From positions 122,251 through 186,250 of the forward strand of contig NZ_LHZC01000052.1 of assembly GCF_001580615.1 (NCBI RefSeq): a stretch of DNA of 64,000 bases, written 5' to 3'. This document shows positions 17,923 to 26,406 of this stretch, one piece after another (position 1 is the stretch's first letter; every line of letters begins with the position of its first letter). Under the pieces are notes generated by a model. It worked only from the letters and a program-made list of their open reading frames with translations. It was not told the origin of the DNA and searched no databases. Position numbers and translations under genes: made by a program. The stretch is from Acetobacter malorum. GTDB lineage: Bacteria; Pseudomonadota; Alphaproteobacteria; Acetobacterales; Acetobacteraceae.

Positions 17923-19734
17923 ATGCCTGTTCTGCCTGACCGCACCCTGTCTGCCCTGCGTTCTGCCGCACTGGTTCTGCTGGCCTGCGGTGCAGGCAGT
18001 CTGCCCACTCAGTCGTTCGCAGCGGCCCCACAGGCTGCTGACGCGCCAGACCCGCTGGCCTACGGCACCAGTCAACCGGAAGGCCTGCCGCCACTTGCCC
18101 CCACACCGGGGCAACATGGCATGGCCGTCTCCGCCCAGAAGCTCGCCTCGCAGGTCGGCGCGCGCATTCTGGCGCAAGGCGGCAACGCCGCTGATGCCGC
18201 AGTCGCCATGGGCTACGCTCTGGCTGTTGTCTATCCGGCTGCTGGTAATATTGGCGGCGGTGGCTTCATGCTGCTGCGCGAGCCGGGCAAACAGGCCGTG
18301 TTTATCGACTTCCGGGAAAAAGCGCCCGCAGCCGCCCGCGCCGATATGTATCTGGATGCCAAAGGCAATGTGATCCCGGATCTCTCCGTCACCGGCTGGA
18401 AGGCCGTTGCCGTGCCCGGCACCGTAGCTGGCCTTGATAGCGTTCACCAAAGATGGGGACACCTCTCTCGCAAAGCCGTCATGGCCCCGGCCATTGCGCT
18501 GGCGCGGGATGGTTTTGTGCTGGAAGAAGGGGATGTTGCCCTTCTCAACACCTCAACGGACGCCTTCCGGGCTGATCCGTTTGCACGCTCCATTTTCCTG
18601 CGGCCCGATGGCTCGCCCCTGCAGGTTGGGGATCGTCTGGTGCAGAAAGACCTTGCTCGCTCTTTAGAGCAGGTGGAACAGCACGGTCCGGATGCCTTCT
18701 ACAAAGGCCCGATCATGCAGGCCATTGTGGCAGAATCCAACAAGAATGGCGGTCTGCTGCAGGCCTCGGATTTTGCCCATTACGCACCGCGTGAGCTGAC
18801 CCCGCTGCGCTGCCAGTATCGTGGCTTTCAGGTTGAAACCGCACCGCCTCCCAGCGGTGGCGGCATCGCTCTGTGTGAAATTCTGGATATCCTGTCCGGC
18901 TATGACATGCACGCGCTTGGCCTGCACACCGCCCCCGCTCTGCACTATGAAATTGAAGCCATGCGCCACGCCTATTCCGACCGGCGTGACCTTGGTGACC
19001 CGGCCTTTGTGCAAAACCCGGAACACCACCTGCTGGACCCGGCCTATGCGGCAGAGGTGCGCTCCCATATCCCGACAGACATCGCTGTCCCCTCCAGCAC
19101 GCTGCAAGCGGGTGACAGCACGCCAGAAAAGCATGAGACCACCCAGTTCTCCGTGATTGATAAGAACGGTTTTGCCATTTCCACCACCTACACGCTGAAC
19201 GGCTGGTTTGGCGCCAAGGTGATGGGCGGCAACACCGGCATCTTCATGAATGACGAAATGGATGACTTTTCTGCCAAACCCGGCTCCGCCAATATGTTTG
19301 GCATTGTTGGCAGCGCAGCCAACGCCATTGCGCCGGGCAAGACGCCGCTTTCTTCCATGTCCCCCACCATTCTCTCACGTGATGGCAAGCCGGTGATGGT
19401 CATTGGCAGCCCCGGCGGCTCCCGTATTCCGACCATTGTCCTCTCTGTTGTGATGGGCGTGGTGGATTACGGGCTGGATATCCAGCAGGCTATTGACCTG
19501 CCGCGCCTGCACCAGCAGTGGCTGCCGGAAGCTGTGGAAGTGGAAAGTGGGGCGGTCTCTCCGGACGTTGAAAAAACGCTGGAACACGAAGGCTACCAGT
19601 TCTCACCCCATGCGCCGTGGGGCATGCCGGAAGGCATTCTGGTCGGTGGCCCGCGTCTGGGTGAAAAAGGCACCGCTCGCTATTATGGTGGGTATGACCG
19701 CAGACACCCCGGCGGCGGCGCAGTAGGCGAGTAA
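17923..19734 (+). CDS. ggt: Gamma-glutamyltransferase (periplasmic)
   Basis: Cleaves and transfers gamma-glutamyl groups from glutathione and related peptides. A signal peptide (about 1-30, cleavage near QSFAA) directs it to the periplasm. The precursor is self-processed. The nucleophile is the first Thr of HETTQFSVID (about residue 406), giving a large and a small subunit. Large-subunit hallmarks are ILAQGGNAADAAVAMG and NIGGGGFML. In the small subunit, PLSSMSPTI and GSPGGSRIPT form the glutamyl pocket. The 603-residue length is normal. It lies 5 bp downstream of map and is closed by a terminator. Confidence 0.96.
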   Translation: MPVLPDRTLSALRSAALVLLACGAGSLPTQSFAAAPQAADAPDPLAYGTSQPEGLPPLAPTPGQHGMAVSAQKLASQVGARILAQGGNAADAAVAMGYALAVVYPAAGNIGGGGFMLLREPGKQAVFIDFREKAPAAARADMYLDAKGNVIPDLSVTGWKAVAVPGTVAGLDSVHQRWGHLSRKAVMAPAIALARDGFVLEEGDVALLNTSTDAFRADPFARSIFLRPDGSPLQVGDRLVQKDLARSLEQVEQHGPDAFYKGPIMQAIVAESNKNGGLLQASDFAHYAPRELTPLRCQYRGFQVETAPPPSGGGIALCEILDILSGYDMHALGLHTAPALHYEIEAMRHAYSDRRDLGDPAFVQNPEHHLLDPAYAAEVRSHIPTDIAVPSSTLQAGDSTPEKHETTQFSVIDKNGFAISTTYTLNGWFGAKVMGGNTGIFMNDEMDDFSAKPGSANMFGIVGSAANAIAPGKTPLSSMSPTILSRDGKPVMVIGSPGGSRIPTIVLSVVMGVVDYGLDIQQAIDLPRLHQQWLPEAVEVESGAVSPDVEKTLEHEGYQFSPHAPWGMPEGILVGGPRLGEKGTARYYGGYDRRHPGGGAVGE

Positions 19735-19754
19735 TCTTCTCAAAAGCCTGAAAA

Positions 19755-19786
19755 GCGGCGTTCCTACCCGGAGCGCCGTTTTTTTA
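19755..19786 (+). terminator. Rho-independent terminator after ggt
   Basis: CGGCGTTCC (19756-19764) pairs with GGAGCGCCG (19770-19778), with one G-U, around a 5-nt loop. Seven T residues follow directly. Confidence 0.88.
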
Positions 19787-19805
19787 TCCCGCTCAATCAG
19801 CAGTC

Positions 19806-20855
19806 TTATAACCGTTGCAGGGTATGCGGCCGCCCCTCCGGGTCCCGCACCTGTAACGCGCCCTCCACATACTCCGGGCCAAGCGGCACCTTGCCGTAAC
19901 CACCGGGAATATCCAGCACATAGGTGGGCCACGCCAGCCCCGTGACGCGCCCGCGGAGTCCCGCCAGCAGCCGCTGGCCTTCCGCCACCGGCACATGGAA
20001 ACGCGCCGTGCCGGGAGCCGGGTCGAGCTGATGCAGATAGTAGGGCCGCATCCGCACTTCCACCATGCTGCGGAACAGGTCTTCCAAAGCCTGTTCGCTA
20101 TCATTCACGCCACGCAGCAACACGGACTGGCCCAGCAACGGCACACCCCGGCGCACAAGGCGCTTCAGGCAGGCCCGCGCCGCCTCTGACATTTCCCGCG
20201 CATGGTTGATGTGGACCGCCATCCACAGCGCTTTATCGGTTTCCAGCACGTCCAGCAGCGCATCCGTCACCCGTTCGGGTGCAGCGACCGGCACCCGTGT
20301 ATGCAGGCGAATAGTGGTGACATGCGGCATGGCAGAGAGGGCCGTGATGATCTGCCCCAGCCGGCGCGGGGACAGCATCAGCGGGTCACCGCCCGTCAAA
20401 ATCACTTCCCGAATGGCAGGGTGGGACCGCAGCCAGTCGAGCGCCTTTTCCAGCGCGGCATCATCCAGCACGCCGCCATCTGGGCCAACATGCTCGCGCC
20501 GGAAACAGAAGCGGCAATAAAGCGGGCACACCAGCAGGGGCTTGAGCAGGGCGCGGTCTGCGTAGCGATGCACAATGCCCGGCACGGGAGAAAGCGCCTC
20601 ATCCCCAATCGGGTCCGAGCGTTCCTCCGGCGTGACCAGCAGTTCCTCCGGCGAGGGAATAACCTGCACACCAATCGGGTCATCCGGTTGTTCAATCAGG
20701 TCCAGAAACGCGGGCGGAATGGCGGTGGCATAGTCCTGCGCCACGGCGTCCAACGCATCCTTTTGCTCAGGCGGGACCAGACCCGCGGCAATCAGATCCT
20801 CTGGGGTGCGCAAAAGCCTGCGGGCGGACGGAGGGGGCTTGACCGGATGAGACAT
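19806..20855 (-). CDS. epmB: EF-P beta-lysylation protein EpmB (radical SAM lysine aminomutase)
   Basis: Converts (S)-alpha-lysine to (R)-beta-lysine for modification of elongation factor P. The radical SAM cluster motif CxxxCxxC is seen in PLYCRFCFRREHVG, followed by the KamA-family block REVILTGGDPLMLSPRRL, TIRLHTRVPV and MAVHINHARE. Its 349 residues are closer to E. coli EpmB (about 340) than to the longer clostridial lysine 2,3-aminomutases. Divergent epmA starts only 20 bp away, which strongly supports EpmB over a catabolic aminomutase. The EF-P gene itself is not in the window. Confidence 0.93.
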   Translation of the reverse strand: MSHPVKPPPSARRLLRTPEDLIAAGLVPPEQKDALDAVAQDYATAIPPAFLDLIEQPDDPIGVQVIPSPEELLVTPEERSDPIGDEALSPVPGIVHRYADRALLKPLLVCPLYCRFCFRREHVGPDGGVLDDAALEKALDWLRSHPAIREVILTGGDPLMLSPRRLGQIITALSAMPHVTTIRLHTRVPVAAPERVTDALLDVLETDKALWMAVHINHAREMSEAARACLKRLVRRGVPLLGQSVLLRGVNDSEQALEDLFRSMVEVRMRPYYLHQLDPAPGTARFHVPVAEGQRLLAGLRGRVTGLAWPTYVLDIPGGYGKVPLGPEYVEGALQVRDPEGRPHTLQRL

Positions 20856-20875
20856 GTCACGGCTCTACTCTCACC

Positions 20876-21913
20876 ATGTCCTCTCCTGCAATCCCACAGA
20901 CCCATTCCACACACGCTGACCCGGACCATATTCGGGATCGCCTGCCCTTCCTGCGCCGTCGCGGGCTGATGACGCGTGGCATCCGCGCCTTTCTGGAAGC
21001 ACGCGGCCATATGGAAGTGGAAACGCCTTATGCCGTGCCCGTTCCGGGGGAAGAAGTGCATCTGCACCCTTTCCACACCGTGCGGGAAACACCGCAGGGG
21101 GAGCAGGACACTCTGTTCCTGCACACAAGCCCGGAATTTGCGATGAAGAGGATTGTCGCCGCCACGGGCCTGCCGGTGTTTCAGTTTGCGCGAGTCTGGC
21201 GCAATGGCGAACAGAGTGCCCTGCACGCACCGGAATTTACCATGCTGGAATGGTATCACCCCGGCATCGGGCTGGACGGGCTGATGGATGAGACCGAAGC
21301 GCTGATTCGGGCTGTGCTGCCACCCCGGCTGGAGCATACCGGCCCCGGACTGGACCAGACGCTGGATATCCAGTGCCCTTTTGAACGGCTGACCATGGAA
21401 GAGGCCTTCCTCCGTCACGCAGGGGTGGATCTGCTGCCCACGGAAGGCGACGCTGCAGCGCTGGCACAGACCGCAGGCTGCACCCTCCGTGCTGGAGAAA
21501 ACTGGGAAGATCTGTTTTTCCGGCTCCTGCTGGAACGGGTGGAACCCGCCATAGGCCGCAGTCGACCCACCTTTCTCACACACTGGCCCGCCAGTCAGGC
21601 CGCCCTTGCCCGGCGTGACCCTATGGACCCGCGCGTGGCGCTGCGGTTTGAGCTGTATGCCGCAGGGATGGAACTGGCCAATGCGTTTGAGGAACTGACA
21701 GACGCTGAGGAACAGCGCCGCCGCTTTCACGCCGACCGCACAGCCCGCAAAGCGCTCTACCCCACCCGGCCAGACTGGCCGGTGGATGAAAGCCTGCTGG
21801 ACGCCCTGCCCCATATGCCCCCCTGTTCCGGGATTGCACTGGGGTTTGACAGGCTGGTCATGTTAAGCTGTGGGGCACGGCGCATACAGGATGTCTTGTG
21901 GCTGAGCCGTTAG
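20876..21913 (+). CDS. epmA: EF-P-lysine lysyltransferase EpmA (PoxA/GenX)
   Basis: Class II lysyl-tRNA-synthetase paralogue that attaches beta-lysine to EF-P. It lacks the N-terminal tRNA-binding OB domain of LysRS and begins directly with the catalytic core (RGIRAFLEARGHMEVETPYAVP). Class II motif 2 reads FQFARVWRNGEQSALHAPEFTMLEWY and motif 3 reads GIALGFDRLVMLSCGARRIQDV. The 345-residue length matches the family (about 325). The partner gene epmB is divergent with a 20-bp gap between start codons, so both promoters or leaders must overlap the neighbouring coding region or be very short. No strong ribosome site is visible. Confidence 0.94.
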   Translation: MSSPAIPQTHSTHADPDHIRDRLPFLRRRGLMTRGIRAFLEARGHMEVETPYAVPVPGEEVHLHPFHTVRETPQGEQDTLFLHTSPEFAMKRIVAATGLPVFQFARVWRNGEQSALHAPEFTMLEWYHPGIGLDGLMDETEALIRAVLPPRLEHTGPGLDQTLDIQCPFERLTMEEAFLRHAGVDLLPTEGDAAALAQTAGCTLRAGENWEDLFFRLLLERVEPAIGRSRPTFLTHWPASQAALARRDPMDPRVALRFELYAAGMELANAFEELTDAEEQRRRFHADRTARKALYPTRPDWPVDESLLDALPHMPPCSGIALGFDRLVMLSCGARRIQDVLWLSR

Positions 21914-22009
21914 TCTGCAAGATTTAGCGTATGTGTTTGTTACCCCGCCCCCGGCACTCTGCGCGCATGGTACCGGGGTGGCATGTTTCACCCTGTCTGG
22001 ATCCTCGTC

Positions 22010-22426
22010 ATGACGCATAGAAAACTTCTTCTTCTGGTGAGCATGCTCTCTCTGGCTGCCTGCCAGGTTCCCACCGCCAAAGAACGCCGCCAACTGGATT
22101 CCATGATTGGCAAACAGGCTATTGATGTGGTGCGGACCTACGGGGTTCCCACCCGTGAGTTTGTTTCCGGCAACCATACATTCCTCTCCTACATCAACCA
22201 GCAGACTGACTATTCCATGATGCCCATGAGCGGCTGGGGTTACGGCGGCTGGGGCGGTGGCTGGGGTGGCGGCTATGGCGGTTGGGGTGGTGGCTGGGGC
22301 GGCCCCGGATGGGGCGGTGGCGGCTGGGGTGGCACAGGCACGGCCTATACCTACACCTGCCAGACCAATTTTGAGCTGGTAAACGGAGTTGTCTCCGCCT
22401 GGACAATGCGGGGAGACGGATGCTGA
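22010..22426 (+). CDS. Gly/Trp-rich lipoprotein of unknown function
   Basis: I do not recognise a named family. From ATG 22010 the product has 138 residues. A lipoprotein signal LLVSMLSLAAC gives a lipobox (L-A-A-C), so it is probably lipid-anchored in the envelope. Residues 20-60 resemble small SmpA/OmlA-like folds (IGKQAIDVVRTYGVPTREF). A low-complexity block at about 72-108 follows, built of GWGGG, GYGGW and GGPGW units. The end is YTCQTNFELVNGVVSAWTMRGDGC with paired cysteines. SmpA-like lipoproteins end in a comparable two-strand motif. It is upstream of and in line with another lipoprotein. Confidence 0.7.
   Translation: MTHRKLLLLVSMLSLAACQVPTAKERRQLDSMIGKQAIDVVRTYGVPTREFVSGNHTFLSYINQQTDYSMMPMSGWGYGGWGGGWGGGYGGWGGGWGGPGWGGGGWGGTGTAYTYTCQTNFELVNGVVSAWTMRGDGC
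22230..22333 (+). repeat. GGC/TGG-rich low-complexity tract
   Basis: About 100 bp of imperfect repeats of GGCTGGGG(C/T)GGTGG type encode the Gly/Trp block of the lipoprotein. Such tracts are prone to length variation by slippage. Confidence 0.75.
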
Positions 22427-22496
22427 CCATGCCCGGCGCAGTCTGCCACACGACTCCACTTGGACTTTTCAGGGCATGATTTTTTGGGAGACGCCC

Positions 22497-23402
22497 ATGT
22501 GGCATCGCTGCGCACAGGCACGCATACCGTCAAAACCGACTCTTCTGGCCCCTGCCCTCCTTGCCCTGACATCTCTGGCCGGGTGCCAGAGTCAGGCGCG
22601 GCAGGATCCGTACGTTACGCCCACCTCCACCTGTTCCTATATGCTCCCCACCGTCTCCGGTGCGCGGACCTATGCGCCGGGCAAGACGGCGGCTGAAAAC
22701 CAGAAGGGTATTCCAGACAGCGCCCTTGCGTATGCAGACCCGGAAAGCCCGGCCTTTTGTGACCGCCCGCTCTCCGACACGCTGCCTTCCGCCATTGAGA
22801 TGGCTGATTATGTGCATGGCCTGAACACCACCGGGCTGTTCAGCACCCTGCAGCAAAGCGGGCCCTATACCGTGTTTGGTATCCCGAACGCAGTGCTGGA
22901 GACTTATCAGACTCCGGCAGGCAGTAAGCTGACGGCCCCGGAAAACGCCGCCCTTCTGCGCGACATTCTGGCTTATTCCATTGTGAAGGGCGAATGGTCG
23001 GTCGATCAGCTGCGCGTTGCCGCTCAGGCCTCTCCCACTCATTCTGTCGGCCTGCCGACGCTGAGCGGCCGCATTCTGTCTGCATGGATTGATCAGCCAA
23101 CCGGCCAGATTATTCTGGGCAATGGCGCAGGCATGACCTCCCGCCTGTGGGTTACGGGCATCCCGCAGTCCAACGGCAGGCTGTATTTTACGCAGTCTCT
23201 GCTGCTGCCGCCTGCTAACGATCCGCCTCTGGCCGTCGCCAAACGCGTTACCCAGGCTGTACGGGCGGACACGCCCAAAGGTATTCCGGCCCCTGTTGCG
23301 GTCACGCCTGTTGTGCCCCAGCCCATCCCCGGCCATCGGGCCACCGAAGGGGCCAATACTCTGGCCACCCCGCCGGTCCTGCAAAACAGCGCCACGCGCT
23401 AA
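22497..23402 (+). CDS. Fasciclin-domain lipoprotein
   Basis: Envelope lipoprotein with a FAS1 (fasciclin) adhesion-type domain. The ATG at 22497 is chosen because GGGAG lies six bases upstream and a lipoprotein signal follows (LLALTSLAGC). A longer upstream frame has neither. The product has 301 residues. The FAS1 domain covers about 95-245: LNTTGLFSTLQQSGPYTVFGIPN (the H1 box), a central YSIVKGEWS segment and SNGRLYFTQSLLLPP (the H2-like end). N- and C-terminal parts are Pro/Ala-rich linkers. FAS1 proteins mediate surface or matrix adhesion; the ligand is unknown. Confidence 0.75.
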   Translation: MWHRCAQARIPSKPTLLAPALLALTSLAGCQSQARQDPYVTPTSTCSYMLPTVSGARTYAPGKTAAENQKGIPDSALAYADPESPAFCDRPLSDTLPSAIEMADYVHGLNTTGLFSTLQQSGPYTVFGIPNAVLETYQTPAGSKLTAPENAALLRDILAYSIVKGEWSVDQLRVAAQASPTHSVGLPTLSGRILSAWIDQPTGQIILGNGAGMTSRLWVTGIPQSNGRLYFTQSLLLPPANDPPLAVAKRVTQAVRADTPKGIPAPVAVTPVVPQPIPGHRATEGANTLATPPVLQNSATR

Positions 23403-23409
23403 GCACAAA

Positions 23410-23447
23410 AAAAGCCTGCCGGTTGAAAAACCGGCAGGCTTTTTAAA
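23410..23447. terminator. Strong bidirectional terminator with GAAA tetraloop
   Basis: Arms at 23410-23424 and 23429-23443 pair over 15 bp (core GCCTGCCGGTT / AACCGGCAGGC) and are closed by a GAAA tetraloop. T-runs lie on both strands. It ends the fasciclin gene and the convergent DUF2501 gene. Confidence 0.95.
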
Positions 23448-23464
23448 TGCGTAAACTCAGCGGA

Positions 23465-23908
23465 TTACAGCAGAGACTGAGCCTTGCTCAGCACCGTGTT
23501 ACACAGCTTGGTCTTCAGCTGGCCTTTGAGGTTGGCCAGAGAGAACATCTGGTTATCACCCGTCTGCAGCAGACCCTGCTGACCAGCGCTATAACCGCTG
23601 GAAGAGGTGACACCCTGCTGCTGGGTCAGGTTGTTCAGCACAGACCCTGCGGAGGTTGCACTCGCACCGGAAAGCACGTTGTTCTGCACGCAGTAGCCCA
23701 GAATACCCGTCAGGTTGCTGGTGCTGGCGGAAGACAGGCTGGGGAGCATGTTCCCCACCATGCCAGCGGCACCACTTTTAGCGCTGCTGGTGGCGGCGGA
23801 AAGAGCGTTCTGCCCAATGCTGCCAAAGCTCTGCGCCTGTGCGGCAGAGCCTGCACCTGTCAGGCCAGCAACGGCAACCAGCGCCAGAAGAGTTTTCTTG
23901 TTCATCAT
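23465..23908 (-). CDS. DUF2501 (YjjA-like) secreted protein
   Basis: Exported protein of unknown role (147 residues). A signal peptide ends near SAAQAQS. The mature part is Ser/Ala/Gln-rich and has the DUF2501 pattern: NLTGILGYCVQNNVLSG, then SVLNNLTQQQGV, GYSAGQQGLLQTG and LKTKLCNTVLSKAQSLL, with two conserved cysteines. Upstream in-frame ATG ATG leaves the exact start ambiguous by one codon. It is a single gene between two convergent/divergent neighbours, with its own terminator downstream. Confidence 0.8.
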   Translation of the reverse strand: MMNKKTLLALVAVAGLTGAGSAAQAQSFGSIGQNALSAATSSAKSGAAGMVGNMLPSLSSASTSNLTGILGYCVQNNVLSGASATSAGSVLNNLTQQQGVTSSSGYSAGQQGLLQTGDNQMFSLANLKGQLKTKLCNTVLSKAQSLL

Positions 23909-24010
23909 GGGACTACCCTTTTCGAAACGTCCTCAGCCTGTATGCGGCCATAAAAGCCGGTCTTCAAGCCGAAGATCAGGGTGCAGACATGGCAGAGGGA
24001 CATGGCTGAA

Positions 24011-24604
24011 CTATGGCCAGAGGGACGGGTTTTCCCAGAACGCAGGACCGGGCTGGATGAAGTCCGCGCCCACCTCTTCAAAAGCCGCAATCTGAGCAGG
24101 CTCTTCCACTTCCACCACCGCAGGCAGTTCCATCACCAGACACCACCAGCGCACGAGGTCTGTCAGGCTTTCCGGGGCTTCACCTTCCGCCGGCACCACC
24201 GGAATGGCGGTAGAAAAGCTGATATAATCAGCCCCGGCCTCACCGGCCCGCATTGCGGCATCACGGCTTCCGCCTACAGACACGCCAAGTTGCAGATCAT
24301 CCCCAATCTGTTTCCGCACATCCTTGACGGAGGCCTCGGCAAATCCGGTGGACAGATGCACGCCATCACACCCGGTGCGGGCGGCAAGAGCCGGTCTGTC
24401 TTCCAGCATCAGGGCAATGTCCTGCGCGTGAACCACAGACTGAATGGTCTGAATGTGTTTGATCAGCTCCGCATCTGGCGCATCGGCCAGCCGGAGCAGA
24501 ACGGCAGCGGGGGGATGCTGCTGCATTCCCCGCGCCAGATCTGGCAGAAAAGCCTCGACATCCCGCAGAACGGGGGTTGCGAGATAGACATCATACGCCG
24601 TCAT
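24011..24604 (-). CDS. Thiamine-phosphate-synthase-like protein (atypical)
   Basis: TIM-barrel protein resembling ThiE (198 residues from the ATG ending at 24604, with AGGGGG upstream). A GTG 24 bp earlier is possible. Recognisable are CDGVHLSTGF (ThiE has DGVHLGQ-D), LGVSVGGSRDAAMRAGEAGADYISF and a C-terminal strand. Residues needed for canonical ThiE look altered. The early Q-R-x-K pyrimidine motif is replaced by VLLRLADAP, and the glycine-rich phosphate end (GGI ... A-x-G) is replaced by DFIQPGPAFW. It follows the aldolase gene by 35 bp on the same strand. Thiamine synthesis is therefore only one option. Confidence 0.65.
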   Translation of the reverse strand: MTAYDVYLATPVLRDVEAFLPDLARGMQQHPPAAVLLRLADAPDAELIKHIQTIQSVVHAQDIALMLEDRPALAARTGCDGVHLSTGFAEASVKDVRKQIGDDLQLGVSVGGSRDAAMRAGEAGADYISFSTAIPVVPAEGEAPESLTDLVRWWCLVMELPAVVEVEEPAQIAAFEEVGADFIQPGPAFWENPSLWP

Positions 24605-24639
24605 CCCGGCCCCCTGTCCTGTCGTCACGTCCAGCTGTT

Positions 24640-25554
24640 TCAGCTTTTGAAGATGGTGATGATCTGGTTGAGCAGATCGAGAGCTTCCGCTTTCGGACGC
24701 TGGAAGACGTTACGGCCGATGATGGAGCCGAAGCCACCACCTTCCTGAATGCCCTTAATCGTCGTCAGCAGGTTGTCCGTCCCGGCTTTTTCACCACCGG
24801 AGAAGATCACGATGCGGCGACCGGCAAAGGTGGACTGCACCACGTGGCGGATACGGGCCGGCAGCGTGGAGATATCAATGTTGTTCTGCTCATAAGCAGG
24901 CTTGTTGGCAGGCAGAGCAACCAGATCCGTCGGCGGCTTCACTTTGATGATGTGGGCGCCACACAGAGCGGCCATATGGGCTGCATAGGCACAGACGTCC
25001 ACAGCGGTTTCAGCCGGTTTATCCAGCAGCGGGCCACGCGGGTAGCTCCACAGGATAACAGCCAGACCAGCGGCTTTGGCTTCAGCTGCCAGCTCACGGA
25101 ATTCTTCCATCTGGTCGAAGCAGTATTCAGACCCCGGATAGATGGTAAAGCCAATACCCGCACAGCCCAGACGCAGCGCATCGGCTACGGTGCCGGTCAC
25201 GGCCTGATCTTTTTCCGTAGCAAGGCTGTTGGAGCTGTTGCATTTGAGGATCAGCGGGATTTCAGCCGCATATTTTGCTGCACCACATTCCAGCATGCCC
25301 AGCGGTGCTGCATAGCCGCTCAGCCCTGCTTCAATCGCCAGTTCAAAATGATAGTGGGGGTCATACGCTGCCGGGTTCGCCGCAAAGGAACGGGCCGGGC
25401 CATGCTCAAAGCCCTGATCCACCGGCAGAATGACCAGCTTACCCGTGCCACCAAGTTTACCTGCATTCAGGAAACGGGCGAGATTTGTTTTTGTACCGGG
25501 ATTATCGCTCTCGTACTGATCAAGAATAGCCTTAACCTGGGGGGTAAGCGTCAT
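24640..25554 (-). CDS. fba: Class I fructose-bisphosphate aldolase (DhnA/FbaB type)
   Basis: Cleaves fructose-1,6-bisphosphate to triose phosphates through a Schiff base. Blocks VILPVDQGFEHGP, LILKCNSSN, GIGFTIYPGSE, LWSYPRGP, HIIKVKPPTD (candidate Schiff-base Lys) and VIFSGGEKAG are those of the archaeal-type class I family. Start: the ATG ending at 25554 has AGGAAGGA six bases upstream and gives 304 residues. The frame stays open upstream to 25917 but that part has no family match. A short gene of unknown function is upstream and a ThiE-like gene downstream on the same strand. Confidence 0.93.
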   Translation of the reverse strand: MTLTPQVKAILDQYESDNPGTKTNLARFLNAGKLGGTGKLVILPVDQGFEHGPARSFAANPAAYDPHYHFELAIEAGLSGYAAPLGMLECGAAKYAAEIPLILKCNSSNSLATEKDQAVTGTVADALRLGCAGIGFTIYPGSEYCFDQMEEFRELAAEAKAAGLAVILWSYPRGPLLDKPAETAVDVCAYAAHMAALCGAHIIKVKPPTDLVALPANKPAYEQNNIDISTLPARIRHVVQSTFAGRRIVIFSGGEKAGTDNLLTTIKGIQEGGGFGSIIGRNVFQRPKAEALDLLNQIITIFKS

Positions 25555-25606
25555 TGGGAAATCCTTCCTCTTGGCTTTCATCCGGGCCTGTATTTCCCGG
25601 AACCAT

Positions 25607-26083
25607 TCACTGGCAATAACTGCGCATGAAATACGCGGCAAGATGCGTTTTTGCAGATAGCGGACCCGTAAGGTCAAATGATGGCGGACGAACCGAAAAA
25701 AGGTGCCCGCTACATGTTTGGTACAGAACGCGAACGGCGGCCATACGTTCGGAATCGGTCTGCAAAATGACATTTTTCTGACCAAGCGTGCATGCCATGA
25801 CCGCATGCCCCACGCTGCTGCCGCAATCCAGAACATGAAAATACTGGCAGCCGCTTTCCTGCTCCAGCTGGCGGATAAGCGCCTGCCACCACGGCACGCC
25901 CATAAATCCTGCCGCACCGGGAGCAGAAAGGAACCCGAAGGGGACTCTTGATGTTTGCTGCGTCAGCACCCCTGCACTCTGCGCGGCATGACACACTGCC
26001 ATACCGCTGGCGTAATCATGAAGTGTAAAGAAGCCGTAGGGCAGAAAAGAAGGCGATAAAATTGGATTGTTTTCCATGACCAT
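25607..26083 (-). CDS. Hypothetical protein upstream of aldolase
   Basis: I do not recognise this family. From the ATG ending at 26083 it has 158 residues. An ATG six bases later is equally possible, and a TTG at 26143 is unlikely. The N-terminal half is hydrophobic and Gly/Ala-rich (FLPYGFFTLHDYASGMAVCH, FLSAPGAAGFMGVPWW) with no clear signal. The C-terminal half has an alternating Rossmann-like pattern around YFHVLDCGSSVGHAVMA and NVILQTD. Five cysteines are scattered. It is 52 bp upstream of the aldolase on the same strand and divergent from the zapA operon. Confidence 0.55.
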   Translation of the reverse strand: MVMENNPILSPSFLPYGFFTLHDYASGMAVCHAAQSAGVLTQQTSRVPFGFLSAPGAAGFMGVPWWQALIRQLEQESGCQYFHVLDCGSSVGHAVMACTLGQKNVILQTDSERMAAVRVLYQTCSGHLFSVRPPSFDLTGPLSAKTHLAAYFMRSYCQ

Positions 26084-26137
26084 GCTTGACGCCGCCGCGT
26101 TTGCGGGTGATTCCTTTTGAGAGAAGGGTAGACAAGA

Positions 26138-26404
26138 ATGCAAGATCAGGGTCCCGGACCATCTTTGACAGAATTACACGACCCTGCCGCCTCCGGGCTG
26201 GCAGAAACACCCTCACCTGCAGAAATTGATCCGATTGACCGGCTGAACCGCGCCTTGCAGCGTATCTCCTTCGCTCTTGATAAAAGCCGTCAGGCAGAAC
26301 AGCGCAAGAGCGTGGATACGCAGGAACTCGTTGCCAATGTTGATGTGCTGATCAGCCGCGTGCGCGACGCTCTGGCCCACGCGGACCGACCGGAAGATAA
26401 ATAA
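26138..26404 (+). CDS. Small coiled-coil protein upstream of zapA
   Basis: 88 residues with a helical, Glu/Arg-rich second half (RLNRALQRISFALDKSRQ, then QELVANVDVLISRVRDAL), resembling the short DUF4164-like proteins that precede zapA in alphaproteobacteria. AGAAGGG lies about ten bases before the ATG. The zapA start codon comes 2 bp after its stop, so translation is probably coupled, and a role in cell division is a reasonable guess. No other domain is visible. Confidence 0.75.
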   Translation: MQDQGPGPSLTELHDPAASGLAETPSPAEIDPIDRLNRALQRISFALDKSRQAEQRKSVDTQELVANVDVLISRVRDALAHADRPEDK

Positions 26405-26406
26405 CC

